From contig NZ_CADFDK010000001.1 of NCBI RefSeq assembly GCF_902832885.1, forward strand, positions 744,001-808,000: a DNA stretch of 64,000 bases, given 5' to 3'. Source of the DNA: Burkholderia seminalis DSM 23518 (GTDB lineage Bacteria; Pseudomonadota; Gammaproteobacteria; Burkholderiales; Burkholderiaceae). A program made the translations under genes and the position numbers. Position 1 is the first letter of the stretch, and each line of letters starts with the position of its first letter. A model generated the notes under the pieces. It was not told the origin of the DNA. It searched no databases and worked only from the letters and a program-made list of their open reading frames with translations. This document shows positions 56,143-64,000 of the stretch, piece by piece.

Positions 56143-56222
56143 GGAATTCGGGCAACAGGCCAGCCGGCACGGGAACAACCGGTTATTTTACCGCAACCCG
56201 GGCCACTCCTGCCGGCGCTCCG

Positions 56223-56471
56223 CTAGCCGCCCTCGCCCAGCTCCGCATCGACGGCCCGGCGCGCCTCGTCGAGCACGCGCTCGATCACGCGTCGCTCGGT
56301 CAGCAGCATCCCGTCGACCTTGACGAGCCGCCAGTCGATCCGCACGGCATCGCCTTGCAGCACGCGGTAGTGCGCATGCTCGCCGTCCCAGACCTGTTCG
56401 GTCTTCACCTCGATCTCGAAACCGCGGTACGGCTCGCTGAAATCGCCGAGGTCGCTGCCTTTCGGTTCCAT
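56223..56471 (-). CDS. conserved small hypothetical protein, 82 aa
   Basis: MEPKGSDLGDFSEPYRGFEI... is a small soluble protein with beta strands in FEIEVKTEQVWDGEHAHYRV and a C-terminal helix, ERRVIERVLDEARRAVDAEL. The upstream ATG at 56483 is also possible, but GGAG five bases before 56471 favours this one. I do not recognise a family. Confidence 0.6.
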   Translation of the reverse strand: MEPKGSDLGDFSEPYRGFEIEVKTEQVWDGEHAHYRVLQGDAVRIDWRLVKVDGMLLTERRVIERVLDEARRAVDAELGEGG

Positions 56472-56526
56472 CGCACGCTCCATGGCGACGCGGCACCAGG
56501 CCGCCCGGGCAGCCGGCGCCGGGCGC

Positions 56527-56724
56527 TCAATCGTATTCGTTGGACAAAAAGGATTTGCCGTCGGTCGTCAGGTCGACCCGGTCGGCCGTCGCCTGATAGA
56601 TCAGCCCCTCGTTCAGCAACGCATAGACAACGTCGTCGAACGCAGCGGGAACCGGCCGGCTTTCGCCGAACTGGTCGATCCACTTCAGCGCCTCGATGGC
56701 TTCAGGGGAAAGAATGGGGGTCAT
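56527..56724 (-). CDS. small hypothetical protein, 65 aa
   Basis: MTPILSPEAIEALKWIDQFG... contains PAAFDDVVYALLNEGLIYQA and ends VDLTTDGKSFLSNEYD, a helix-helix-wing pattern that could be a minimal winged helix. No family recognised. It forms a short leftward cluster with 56223-56471. Confidence 0.6.
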   Translation of the reverse strand: MTPILSPEAIEALKWIDQFGESRPVPAAFDDVVYALLNEGLIYQATADRVDLTTDGKSFLSNEYD

Positions 56725-56869
56725 GCGTTGGCCTCCGGCGTCGTGTCGCTCCATCCTAGCACTTCGTCCGGACGCCGAATACCGAGGCATGCGCGCAGCG
56801 GGAACGCCGATGCGGCGCGGGGGGGGGCACACTGCCCGCCGGCGCCGCATCGGAGCAGGACACGCGCGG

Positions 56870-57085
56870 TCAGAGACGCGCGATCGAGACTTCGGTGGAC
56901 TTCACGAGCGCGACGACTTCCGCGCCGACCTTCAGTTCGAGTTCGTCGACCGAACGGGTCGTGATCACCGACGTGACGATGCCGAACGGCGTCTCGACGT
57001 CGACTTCGGAGACCACGGACCCGCGAATGATCTCCTTCACCTTGCCCTTGAACTGGTTACGTACGTTGATTGCAGTGATGCTCAT
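56870..57085 (-). CDS. ssuF: TOBE/Mop domain molybdopterin-binding protein, SsuF-like
   Basis: The 71-residue protein MSITAINVRNQFKGKVKEII... is one TOBE (Mop) domain with the hallmark S-A-R/I-N-x-x-x-G-x-V start and SVVSEVDVETPFGIVTSVIT. In the Pseudomonas putida ssu locus a protein of the same type and size, SsuF, is needed for sulfonate utilisation. Here it follows ssuB by 57 bases as the last gene of the leftward operon. Whether it binds molybdate or another anion is not shown by the sequence. Confidence 0.85.
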   Translation of the reverse strand: MSITAINVRNQFKGKVKEIIRGSVVSEVDVETPFGIVTSVITTRSVDELELKVGAEVVALVKSTEVSIARL

Positions 57086-57142
57086 CGGGATGATCGCTCC
57101 GAAGAAAAAAGTCTCAAGACGGGCGGCCGGAGCCGCCCGGAA

Positions 57143-58102
57143 TTAAACGGCCCAGCGGATCTGCCCGACCGGTCGAACCTTGTCTGCCTCATGCTCCGCG
57201 TCCTGATCGGCCGCGCCGGGCCCGCCGGCAAGCACGCGCTTCAGCACGCGATCCTCCAGCGCCGCGAATGCGGCCGAGGCACGGGCGCGCGGCCGGTCGA
57301 GCGGCACGGGCTGATCGAGCGCCACACGCCCCTGCTCGATCAGCAGGATGCGGTCGCCGAGCGCGACGGCCTCCTGCACGTCGTGCGTGACGAGCAGCGC
57401 GGTGAACCGATGCTCGCGCCACAACCGCTCGATCAGCGCATGCATCTCGATGCGGGTCAGCGCGTCGAGCGCGCCGAGCGGCTCGTCGAGCAACAGCAGT
57501 TGAGGCCGGTGCACGAGCGCGCGGGCCAGTGCAACGCGCTGGCGCTGACCGCCCGACAATTGCGCGGGCCAGTCGTTGGCCCGCTCCAGCAGGCCGACTT
57601 CATCGAGCACCGCGCGCGCCTGATCGCGCGCGCCGCGCCCGAGGCCCAGCATCACGTTCTGCAGCACGGTCTTCCACGGCAGCAGACGCGCATCCTGGTA
57701 CATGATCCGCGTGTCGAGCACGCCGCCGCCCTCGCCGCGCGTCACGAGCGCGCCGCTGCTCGGCTGCTCGAGCCCCGCGACGAGACGCAGCAGCGTCGAT
57801 TTCCCGCAGCCGCTGCGGCCGACGATCGCGACGAAGCTGCCGCGTGCGATACCGAGCTCGACGTTGTCGAGCACCGTGCGTGCGCCGAAGCGCTTGCTGA
57901 CGCCCGACAGCGTCACCGCGTCGTCGGGTGCCGGGCTGTCCGCGCGTCGTCGCGCGAGCGGCACGACCGATGCGCCGCCGTCGCGCTCGAGAATCGCCGC
58001 GTCGCGCGCATCGCCGTCCGCGACGCGTGCCTGTGCCAGTTCGACCTCGAGATCCGCGCCGGCGAGCGGGCCGTAGGCGGCCGCCGAAGTGGTCGCATTC
58101 AT
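57143..58102 (-). CDS. ssuB: aliphatic sulfonate ABC transporter ATP-binding protein
   Basis: This 319-residue ATPase drives sulfonate import with SsuC. It has the Walker [16 protein letters not shown]-loop [11 protein letters not shown] (with I in place of V before), signature [15 protein letters not shown], Walker [13 protein letters not shown] and the H-loop VTHDVQEAV. The N-terminal 65 residues are an extension of low complexity not found in E. coli SsuB. The C-terminal tail is also longer. Start overlaps the ssuC stop by ATGA. Confidence 0.93.
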   Translation of the reverse strand: MNATTSAAAYGPLAGADLEVELAQARVADGDARDAAILERDGGASVVPLARRRADSPAPDDAVTLSGVSKRFGARTVLDNVELGIARGSFVAIVGRSGCGKSTLLRLVAGLEQPSSGALVTRGEGGGVLDTRIMYQDARLLPWKTVLQNVMLGLGRGARDQARAVLDEVGLLERANDWPAQLSGGQRQRVALARALVHRPQLLLLDEPLGALDALTRIEMHALIERLWREHRFTALLVTHDVQEAVALGDRILLIEQGRVALDQPVPLDRPRARASAAFAALEDRVLKRVLAGGPGAADQDAEHEADKVRPVGQIRWAV

Positions 58103-58911
58103 GCCTTTGCTCCTGATTGATAAGCGGGATGCCAGCGCAGCGTCACGCGCTCGAGCCATTTCGCCAGCACGTCGGCCAGCTTGCCGAGCACCGCGTACAA
58201 CAGGATGCCGACCACCACCACGTCGGTTTGCAGGAATTCACGCGCGTTCATCGTCATGTAGCCGATGCCCGACTGCGCGGAGATCGTTTCCGCGACGATC
58301 AGCATCACCCACATCAGCCCGAGCGCGAAACGCACGCCGACGAGGATCGAAGGCAGCGCACCGGGCAGGATCACGTCGCGGTACAGCGCGAAGCCGCGCA
58401 CGCCGTAACTCTTCGCCATCTCGATCAGGTTCGCGTCGACCGAACGGATCCCGTGATACGTGTTGATGTAGACCGGGAAGAACACGCCGAGCGCGACCAG
58501 GAACAGCTTCGCCTTCTCGTCGATGCCGAACCACAGGATCACGAGCGGAATCATCGCGAGCGCCGGAATGTTGCGGATCATCTGGATCGTCGAATCGAGC
58601 GCGACCTCGGCCGCCTTCGACAGGCCGGTCGCGAGCCCCAGCGCAAGGCCGACGCCGCCGCCGATCGCAAAGCCGAACAGCGCGCGCCACGTGCTGACCT
58701 TCACGTTCGCCCACATTTCACCCGACGTCACGAGCGACCAGGCCGCGCGGACGACCGCCACCGGTTCGGGCAGCACGCGGGTCGACAGCCAGCCGGTGCG
58801 CGCACCGACCTCCCACGCCACCAGCAACGCGAGCGGCACGAGCCACGGCGCGACGCCGCGCCAGGCACGGGCCGCCACGACGGCGCCCGTCGTCGACGTT
58901 TTCGTTGTCAT
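58099..58911 (-). CDS. ssuC: aliphatic sulfonate ABC transporter permease
   Basis: The 270-residue membrane protein has six hydrophobic segments and the binding-protein-dependent transport EAA loop [20 protein letters not shown] followed by [20 protein letters not shown]. This is the SsuC/TauC pattern. It forms the inner-membrane channel with SsuB. It lies 17 bases downstream of ssuD in the same operon. Confidence 0.93.
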   Translation of the reverse strand: MTTKTSTTGAVVAARAWRGVAPWLVPLALLVAWEVGARTGWLSTRVLPEPVAVVRAAWSLVTSGEMWANVKVSTWRALFGFAIGGGVGLALGLATGLSKAAEVALDSTIQMIRNIPALAMIPLVILWFGIDEKAKLFLVALGVFFPVYINTYHGIRSVDANLIEMAKSYGVRGFALYRDVILPGALPSILVGVRFALGLMWVMLIVAETISAQSGIGYMTMNAREFLQTDVVVVGILLYAVLGKLADVLAKWLERVTLRWHPAYQSGAKA

Positions 58912-58928
58912 CGCAGGCCTCCTGTCGC

Positions 58929-60086
58929 TCAGCTCTGCGCGGCTTTCGGCAGATAGTTGTTGCCGACGATTTCGCCGAACGGCCCCGACAGCGGGCCGGT
59001 CGCCTTCTCCGCGCCCTTGCCCTTGATCAGCGGGAACACGAGCTCGGCGAAGCGATACGACTCCTCGAGGTGCGGATAACCGGACAGGATGAACGTCTCG
59101 ATGCCGAGATCCGCGTATTCGCGCATGCGTTCCGCGACCTGCTCGGGATTGCCGACGAGCGCCGTGCCCGCGCCGCCGCGCACCAGGCCGACGCCGGCCC
59201 ACAGGTTCGGGTACACCTCGAGCGCGTCGCGGCCGCCGCGCTTGCCGCCGTGCAGCGCGGCCATCCGGCGCTGGCCTTCCGAATCCATGTTCGCGAACGC
59301 CTGCTGCGCACGCGCGATCGTGTCGTCGTCCAGACGGCTGATCAGGCGCTCGGCGTCACGCCACGCTTCGTCCTCGGTTTCACGCACGATCACGTGCAAG
59401 CGGATGCCGAACTTGATCTTGCGACCGCGCGCCTCCGCGCGGGCCCGGATGTCGGCGATCTTCTTCGCGACGGCCTCGGGCGGCTCGCCCCAGGTCAGGT
59501 AGGTATCGATGTGATCGGCCGCAATCGCGTGGGCGGCCGGCGACGAACCGCCGAACCACAGCGGCGGATGCGGACGCTGCACGGGCGGATAAAGCGCCTT
59601 GCCGCCCTTCGACTGCAGGTGCTTGCCGATGTAGTCGAAGCCGCCGTTGTCGTGCGACGCGGCCAGCAGCCCGCGCCAGATGTTCAGGAAATCGTCGGTG
59701 ATCTCGTAGCGCGTGTCGTGATCGGCAAACAGGCCGTCGCCTTCGAGTTCGGCCGCGTCGCCACCCGTCACGACGTTGATCAGCAGGCGGCCGCCGGACA
59801 GGCGGTCGAACGTCGCGGCCATCCGTGCCGCCAGGCCCGGCGACGCGATGCCGGGACGCACGGCGACCAGGAATTTCAGGCGCTGCGTCGCCGGGATGAG
59901 GCTCGACGCGACGACCCACGCATCCTCGCAGGAACGGCCGGTCGGCAGCAGCACGCCTTCGTAGCCGAGCGTATCGGCCGCGACGGCGACCTGCTTGAAG
60001 TAATCGTAATCCGCGGCGCGCGCACCTTCGGCCGTGCCGAGATAGCGGCTGTCGCCATGCGTGGGGATAAACCAGAACACATTCAT
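58929..60086 (-). CDS. ssuD: FMNH2-dependent alkanesulfonate monooxygenase
   Basis: SsuD cleaves the C-S bond of alkanesulfonates with FMNH2 and O2, giving aldehyde and sulfite. The 385-residue protein starts [20 protein letters not shown]. It has the family blocks [40 protein letters not shown] and [20 protein letters not shown], with [14 protein letters not shown] near the C terminus. The first gene here of the operon ssuD-C-B-F; neither ssuA (binding protein) nor ssuE (flavin reductase) precedes it in this window. Confidence 0.95.
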   Translation of the reverse strand: MNVFWFIPTHGDSRYLGTAEGARAADYDYFKQVAVAADTLGYEGVLLPTGRSCEDAWVVASSLIPATQRLKFLVAVRPGIASPGLAARMAATFDRLSGGRLLINVVTGGDAAELEGDGLFADHDTRYEITDDFLNIWRGLLAASHDNGGFDYIGKHLQSKGGKALYPPVQRPHPPLWFGGSSPAAHAIAADHIDTYLTWGEPPEAVAKKIADIRARAEARGRKIKFGIRLHVIVRETEDEAWRDAERLISRLDDDTIARAQQAFANMDSEGQRRMAALHGGKRGGRDALEVYPNLWAGVGLVRGGAGTALVGNPEQVAERMREYADLGIETFILSGYPHLEESYRFAELVFPLIKGKGAEKATGPLSGPFGEIVGNNYLPKAAQS

Positions 60087-60427
60087 CTGCTGCTCCTGCT
60101 TGACTGTCACTGCCGAAATTTGGAAAAGACATCGCCCTGCTCGCGTCGCGGATGCGCGGCGCATGCATGGTGTGCGTTCGATTCGGGATAGCTCGCCGGT
60201 CAGGCCGCGCGGCGGGCGAGGACGCGATTGCACGGCTGTTTCTGGGAAATCAGTCTAGGGATCGGTGCAGGGCTTTGGAACGATTTTTTTGAGCTTAGGT
60301 TTTCCGCTTTCGTGATTAGCACGACGCTGGAGCGAATATCGCCGCGGACGGGCCCTATAATGGCGCACCTATCCGAATAACTCCGCGCGCCCGGCCCCGG
60401 CCGTGCGCGCCTGCGGTGCACTCATCG
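60087..60427. other. intergenic region between ssuD and a membrane gene
   Basis: About 340 bases hold the ssu promoter (leftward) and that of the gene at 60428 (rightward). The ribosome binding site for ssuD is within CAAGCAGGAGCAGCAG (minus strand). I see no further gene and no clear Cbl/CysB site, which cannot be recognised reliably by eye. A T7 run at 60284-60290 stands out. Confidence 0.4.
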
Positions 60428-60856
60428 ATGCAGAAAGTCATCCTGCCATTCCTGTCCGGCTTCCTGGCCGCCCTGTTCTTCCGCGAGGCGACGCTCGCGC
60501 TCCTTCACACCGCCGACCTGATCGCCGCAACCGGCTTCTCGACGCAGCCGTTCGCGCCGCTCGGCATTCCTGAATTTGTCGCGAATGCGCTGATCAGCGC
60601 ATGCTGCGCCATTCCGATGGCGTGGCTGCTGCGCGTATCGCCGGAACGCGAGGCATCGTGGATCGGTGCGCTCATATTCGGCGGCATCGTGCTGACGGCC
60701 GCCCGCGTGTTCGCGATCGATCCGCTGCGCGGCATCTGGCCGTCGGGCAACATGATGCCCGTGCTCGCGGCCGGCTTCGCGGCGAACGCGGTGTGGGGCT
60801 TCGGCGCGCTCGTGTTCATGCGCGCGTTCATGTCCGACGACGCGGGCGACGAATAA
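60428..60856 (+). CDS. conserved membrane protein, 142 aa
   Basis: It begins MQKVILPFLSGFLAALFFRE and has about four membrane helices (residues 5-22, 45-65, 75-95 and 108-132), for example WIGALIFGGIVLTAARVFAI. No transporter or enzyme motif is visible. It is a single gene ending just before a bidirectional terminator. A GTG at 60416 gives a four-residue longer form. Confidence 0.7.
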   Translation: MQKVILPFLSGFLAALFFREATLALLHTADLIAATGFSTQPFAPLGIPEFVANALISACCAIPMAWLLRVSPEREASWIGALIFGGIVLTAARVFAIDPLRGIWPSGNMMPVLAAGFAANAVWGFGALVFMRAFMSDDAGDE

Positions 60857-60894
60857 CGCACGCTCGGGCGCGATGCCCTTCGATCGCCCTCCGC

Positions 60895-60928
60895 AAAAAA
60901 GGCCGCCTGCATCCGCAGGCGGCCTTTT
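60895..60928. terminator. bidirectional intrinsic terminator
   Basis: A 10-bp stem, GGCCGCCTGC (60901-60910) with GCAGGCGGCC (60915-60924), is flanked by AAAAAA and TTTT. It separates the convergent genes ending at 60856 and 60965. Confidence 0.9.
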
Positions 60929-60964
60929 CGTTTCTGTCTAGCGTGCCGGCCGGCCCGACCGACG

Positions 60965-62128
60965 TCAGTCCTGCAGATTCCGCAGCGGATGCGTGTCCGG
61001 CGCCCACGGGCTGTCGAACATCGCGAGCACGTCGGCGCGATCGACATCGGCGGCCGACTTGAAGCGCCAGGCCGGCCGGTGATCCTTGTCGACGATCAGC
61101 GCGCGCACGCCCTCGATCACGTCGCCGCGCGCGAACGTCGAGCGCGTGAGATCGAGATCGCGCCGCAGGCAATCGGCCATCGTCGCGCCGCGTGCGCGTT
61201 CGACGACCTCGAGCGACACGGCCATCGACAGCGGAGACAGCTGTTCGCGCATCGCATGGGTCGCCTTTTCGACCCAACCGTCGACAGCCGCGCAATCCTG
61301 CTCGGCGTCGAGCGATGCGAGGATCGCGTTGACGTCGGGCTGCGCGAAATGCCGGTCGATCCCGGCGCGCGCATCGGCCAGCGCCGACGTGTCGGGCGTC
61401 GGCACGACCTTGTGCGCGGCAGCCGCCTCGGCGACGCAAGCCACCGCCCGCGCACCGCTGTCGATCGGCGCGCTGCGCAGCGTATCGAGCAGTGCCGGCA
61501 GCGCGGCATCGGGCAGATAGACGTCGGCGAGTTGCGCGTACAGCGCGTCGGCCGCGCCGAGCGCCGCACCGGTCACGGCGAGATAACGGCCGATCGCGCC
61601 GGGCGTGCGCGCGAGAAACCAGCTCATCCCGACGTCCGGGAACAGGCCGATGCGCGTTTCCGGCATCGCCATCTTGGTCGAGTCGGTCACGACGCGCAGG
61701 CCGCCCGTATGCCGCGCGGCCTGCGAAATACCCATGCCGCCGCCCATCACGACACCATGCATCAACGCGATGTACGGCTTCGGATACGTGAAGATCGCAT
61801 GGTTCAGCGTGTATTCCTCGATGAAGAACGTGTCGACCGCGTCGCGGTCGCCGCGCTGCCATGCGTCGTGGAAGAAACGCACGTCGCCGCCCGCGCAGAA
61901 CGCGCGCGGGTGCGGGCTGTGCACGACGACGGCGACGACTTCGGGATCGTTGCGCCACGCGTCGAGTGCCTGCTGCATCAGCCGGATCATGCCGACCGAC
62001 AGCGCATTCAGCGCCTTCGGCCGGTTCAGCTCGAGAAAGCCGATGCGGTTCGCGACATACGCGTGGACGTCGGGCCGGACGGATTCGGCGGTAGCAACGG
62101 CGGAAGTGGAATCGGTCATGGAAGTCAT
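60965..62128 (-). CDS. enoyl-CoA hydratase/isomerase family, 3-hydroxyisobutyryl-CoA hydrolase-like
   Basis: The 387-residue protein has the crotonase fold: GFLELNRPKALNALSVGMIR, HSPHPRAFCAGGDVRFFHDA (oxyanion-hole region) and ALMHGVVMGGGMGISQAARH. MAMPETRIGLFPDVGMSWFL carries the Glu-x-x-x-G-x-x-x-D region typical of 3-hydroxyisobutyryl-CoA hydrolases. The length (about 350-390) fits this branch and not 260-residue hydratases. It probably acts in valine or acyl-CoA degradation. It is the first gene of a possible leftward unit, preceded by an SMR gene 22 bases away. Confidence 0.85.
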   Translation of the reverse strand: MTSMTDSTSAVATAESVRPDVHAYVANRIGFLELNRPKALNALSVGMIRLMQQALDAWRNDPEVVAVVVHSPHPRAFCAGGDVRFFHDAWQRGDRDAVDTFFIEEYTLNHAIFTYPKPYIALMHGVVMGGGMGISQAARHTGGLRVVTDSTKMAMPETRIGLFPDVGMSWFLARTPGAIGRYLAVTGAALGAADALYAQLADVYLPDAALPALLDTLRSAPIDSGARAVACVAEAAAAHKVVPTPDTSALADARAGIDRHFAQPDVNAILASLDAEQDCAAVDGWVEKATHAMREQLSPLSMAVSLEVVERARGATMADCLRRDLDLTRSTFARGDVIEGVRALIVDKDHRPAWRFKSAADVDRADVLAMFDSPWAPDTHPLRNLQD

Positions 62129-62150
62129 CCGGCAAACGGCAGTCGCACGG

Positions 62151-62489
62151 TCAGTGCGCCTGCATCTTCGAGAACAGGTTCAGTACCACGACGCCCGAGA
62201 TGATCAGCCCGAGGCCGATCACCGCCGGCAGGTCAGGCACCTGACGATAGAGCAGCATCGCGACGAGCGTGATCAGCACGATGCCGGCGCCCGACCAGAC
62301 TGCATAGATGATGCCGACGGGCATCGTGCGCAACGTGAGCGACAGACAGTAGAACGCGATGCCGTAACCGGCGACGACGAGCGCCGACGGCCAGAAGCGC
62401 GTGAAGCCGTCCGCCGCGCGCAACGCGGACGTGCCGACCACTTCCGCGACGATCGCGATCGCGAGCCATGCATAACCGGGCAGTTGCAT
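62151..62489 (-). CDS. SMR family small multidrug efflux transporter
   Basis: The 112-residue protein has four membrane helices and the SMR signatures. The first helix is WLAIAIVAEVVGTSALRAAD with the essential Glu (residue 16, equivalent to EmrE Glu14). FYCLSLTLRTMPVGIIYAVW and SGAGIVLITLVAMLL follow. It exports cationic compounds in exchange for protons as a dimer. The stop of the upstream UPF0303 gene is three bases from its start, so they are co-transcribed. Confidence 0.92.
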   Translation of the reverse strand: MQLPGYAWLAIAIVAEVVGTSALRAADGFTRFWPSALVVAGYGIAFYCLSLTLRTMPVGIIYAVWSGAGIVLITLVAMLLYRQVPDLPAVIGLGLIISGVVVLNLFSKMQAH

Positions 62490-62492
62490 CGC

Positions 62493-62990
62493 TCAGCTCC
62501 TGGCGAGGGCCAGCACGGCGTAGTCGTGGCCGAGCTCCGCGCACAGCGCCTCGACGACGAACTCGTGATCCGCGCGCTGCGGCAGCCCCGACGCGGTGAT
62601 CGAGCCGATCACGCCGGCGCCGGCGACGGTCAGCGGGAACGAGCCGCCGTGCGGCGCATATTCGGCGATCGGCAGCCCGTGCTTGTCCGCGAGCGTGGCG
62701 CCGGCCTGCTGCATGCGCAGGCCGATCGCGTACGAGCTGCGGCGGAAATGCGCGACGACGTTGCGCTTGCGGCGCACCCAGTCGGCGTTGTCGGGCGTCG
62801 CGCCGGCGAGCGCCGCGTAGAACAGCGGCTGGCCGAACGTGACGATGTCGATCGCGATCGCATGGCCGCGCGTCGTCGCGAGCGCATGCATCCGGTTGCC
62901 GAGCGCCCATGCGCGCGCGGGATCGAAATGGGGAAACACGAGCGCCTGTTCCTGCGCGCCGATCGATTGCAGATCGTGAGCGATGTCCAT
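62493..62990 (-). CDS. UPF0303 family protein (GlcG/HbpS-like fold)
   Basis: The 165-residue protein begins [20 protein letters not shown]. It contains [40 protein letters not shown] and [20 protein letters not shown], the block order of UPF0303 proteins, which share the HbpS/GlcG fold. Members may bind heme or small molecules; biochemical function is not settled. The upstream in-frame extension is Arg-rich and rejected. It is followed by the SMR gene. Confidence 0.85.
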   Translation of the reverse strand: MDIAHDLQSIGAQEQALVFPHFDPARAWALGNRMHALATTRGHAIAIDIVTFGQPLFYAALAGATPDNADWVRRKRNVVAHFRRSSYAIGLRMQQAGATLADKHGLPIAEYAPHGGSFPLTVAGAGVIGSITASGLPQRADHEFVVEALCAELGHDYAVLALARS

Positions 62991-63187
62991 GAATCCGTCG
63001 ATACAGTAAAGGGAGCCGCAACGGCGCCGACGCGATCGCGCACGGCCCTGCTGCCGGGATGACGACACAAACCGCTCGATTCTAGCGCACGCGCTCCACG
63101 TACCGTCCCTACGAGACGCGACACGCGATTGTCAGAAAGTGCTTGCATGCCCTGGGGTAACTCCTTATAATTCATTTCTTCGACGGA

Positions 63188-63264
<77 letters not shown>

Positions 63265-63282
63265 ACCCGTCCAGCATTCCGC

Positions 63283-63310
63283 AAAAAGCCCGGCCTCGTG
63301 CCGGGCTTTT
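63283..63310 (+). terminator. intrinsic terminator after tRNA-fMet
   Basis: The stem AGCCCGGC (63287-63294) with GCCGGGCT (63300-63307) is flanked by AAAA and TTTT, then GTTTTT. It ends the tRNA-fMet transcript. Confidence 0.88.
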
Positions 63311-63450
63311 TGTTTTTCCGCGCCCGGGCACGGCACCCTTTTCGCGCACGCGCACCTCCGCTTCGCGCGACATGCCGCCCGCATGCGCAGGCGTTCTGGA
63401 ATGGCGTGCCCCGGTGATACACTCGCATCACCTCGTCCCTTCCACTCGAC

Positions 63451-63996
63451 ATGAAATTCTGCTCCGTCTGCGGTCACGAAGTCATCGCGCGCATTCCTCC
63501 GGGCGACAACCGCGAGCGCTTCGTCTGCGATCACTGCGGCACGATCCACTACCAGAATCCGCGCAACGTCGTCGGCACGGTCCCGGTCTGGGGCGACCAG
63601 ATCCTGCTGTGTCGCCGCGCGATCGAACCGCGCTACGGATTCTGGACGCTGCCGGCAGGCTTCATGGAAATGGGCGAAACGACGGCCGAAGCCGCCGCGC
63701 GCGAAACGCTCGAGGAAGCCGGCGCACGCGTCGAGGTGCAGAACCTGTTCACGCTGCTCAATGTGCCGCACGTGCACCAGGTCCACCTGTTCTACCTCGC
63801 GCGGCTCACCGATCCGGGGTTCGAAGCCGGCGAGGAAAGCCTCGAAGTGAAGCTGTTCGACGAAGCCGACATTCCGTGGGACGAGATCGCGTTCCCGACC
63901 GTCAGCCAGACCCTGCGTTTCTTCTTCGCCGATCGCGCCGCCGGTGATTACGGCGTGCACACCGGCGACATCTTCCGCTCGCTGCGCAACGGCTGA
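63451..63996 (+). CDS. Nudix hydrolase with zinc ribbon, NADH pyrophosphatase-like
   Basis: The 181-residue protein begins MKFCSVCGHEVIARIPPGDN with a zinc ribbon (C-x-x-C...C-x-x-C, closing in FVCDHCGTIHYQNPRNVV). The Nudix box GFMEMGETTAEAAARETLEE continues AGARVE, matching G-x5-E-x7-R-E-U-x-E-E-x-G-U completely. Zinc ribbon plus this box is the layout of NudC-like enzymes, which hydrolyse NADH or cap-like NAD on RNA, although this one is shorter. Substrate not certain. Confidence 0.9.
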   Translation: MKFCSVCGHEVIARIPPGDNRERFVCDHCGTIHYQNPRNVVGTVPVWGDQILLCRRAIEPRYGFWTLPAGFMEMGETTAEAAARETLEEAGARVEVQNLFTLLNVPHVHQVHLFYLARLTDPGFEAGEESLEVKLFDEADIPWDEIAFPTVSQTLRFFFADRAAGDYGVHTGDIFRSLRNG

Positions 63997-64000
63997 GCCC

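Noticed and set aside
55129-58120. long plus-strand frames over dusA and ssuB
   Set aside because: Mirror frames of well-recognised enzymes, with Arg/His/Asp-rich composition.

Overview
The window is a GC-rich (about 65% G+C) chromosome segment of a betaproteobacterium, most likely Burkholderia of the cepacia complex. The ssuD-ssuC-ssuB-ssuF sulfonate cluster, dusA beside tRNA-His, and the flanking small genes fit that genus. The assignment is by family recognition, not by a search. An apparently complete prophage of about 47.2 kb (7807-55026) fills most of the window.

Layout. 1-7806 is host DNA with small hypotheticals, a ParB/sulfiredoxin-like protein, a GNAT acetyltransferase, a secreted paralogue of the prophage tail-fibre-like protein, and a methyltransferase. 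The prophage sits in the 3' end of tRNA-His: the last 49 bases of the tRNA, CCA included, are repeated at both ends (attL 7807-7855, attR 54978-55026). 55027-64000 is host DNA with dusA, ssuFBCD, a CoA-ester hydratase-like enzyme, an SMR transporter, a UPF0303 protein, tRNA-fMet and a Nudix hydrolase.

Prophage plan. From right to left: a PRTase-DprA pair lies between attR and the integrase; then come int, a DUF4224 excisionase-like gene, an ASCH protein and small early genes read rightwards from PL. The immunity region (44.0-45.25 kb) has a Cro/YdaS-like repressor, a peptidase-less CI-like repressor, and a small gene behind a near-consensus LexA box. Leftwards from PR come a CII-like activator, a ParB-like protein, an O-like replication protein with iterons in its coding sequence, and a nin-like cluster ending in a Q-position gene. 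A leftward late operon (35.5-10.0 kb) carries a lambda-type head module (Nu1/A, W, B, C, scaffold, D, E, FII) joined to a Mu-type contractile tail. Tail fibres and a lysis region with holin, GH19 endolysin, lipoproteins and a patatin phospholipase follow. The left end holds a LexA-boxed divergent pair (an SRAP protein and an unknown) and an AT-rich membrane coiled-coil gene.

How it fits together. Lysogeny is probably held by the CI-like protein on near-identical PR and PL promoter-operators. Because CI has no self-cleavage domain, SOS induction is best explained by the LexA-controlled small gene acting as an antirepressor (inference). After induction, PR supplies replication and late regulation; several intrinsic terminators inside the late operon suggest antitermination or graded expression. 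Cargo unrelated to growth stands out by position, strand or AT content: the PRTase-DprA operon, an Ntn-hydrolase/SEC-C protein at 35.8-36.7 kb with Thr1, Asp17, Lys33 and Gly47 at exact proteasome positions, and four membrane-anchored proteins. These are the best candidates for undescribed phage-defence or host-manipulation functions.
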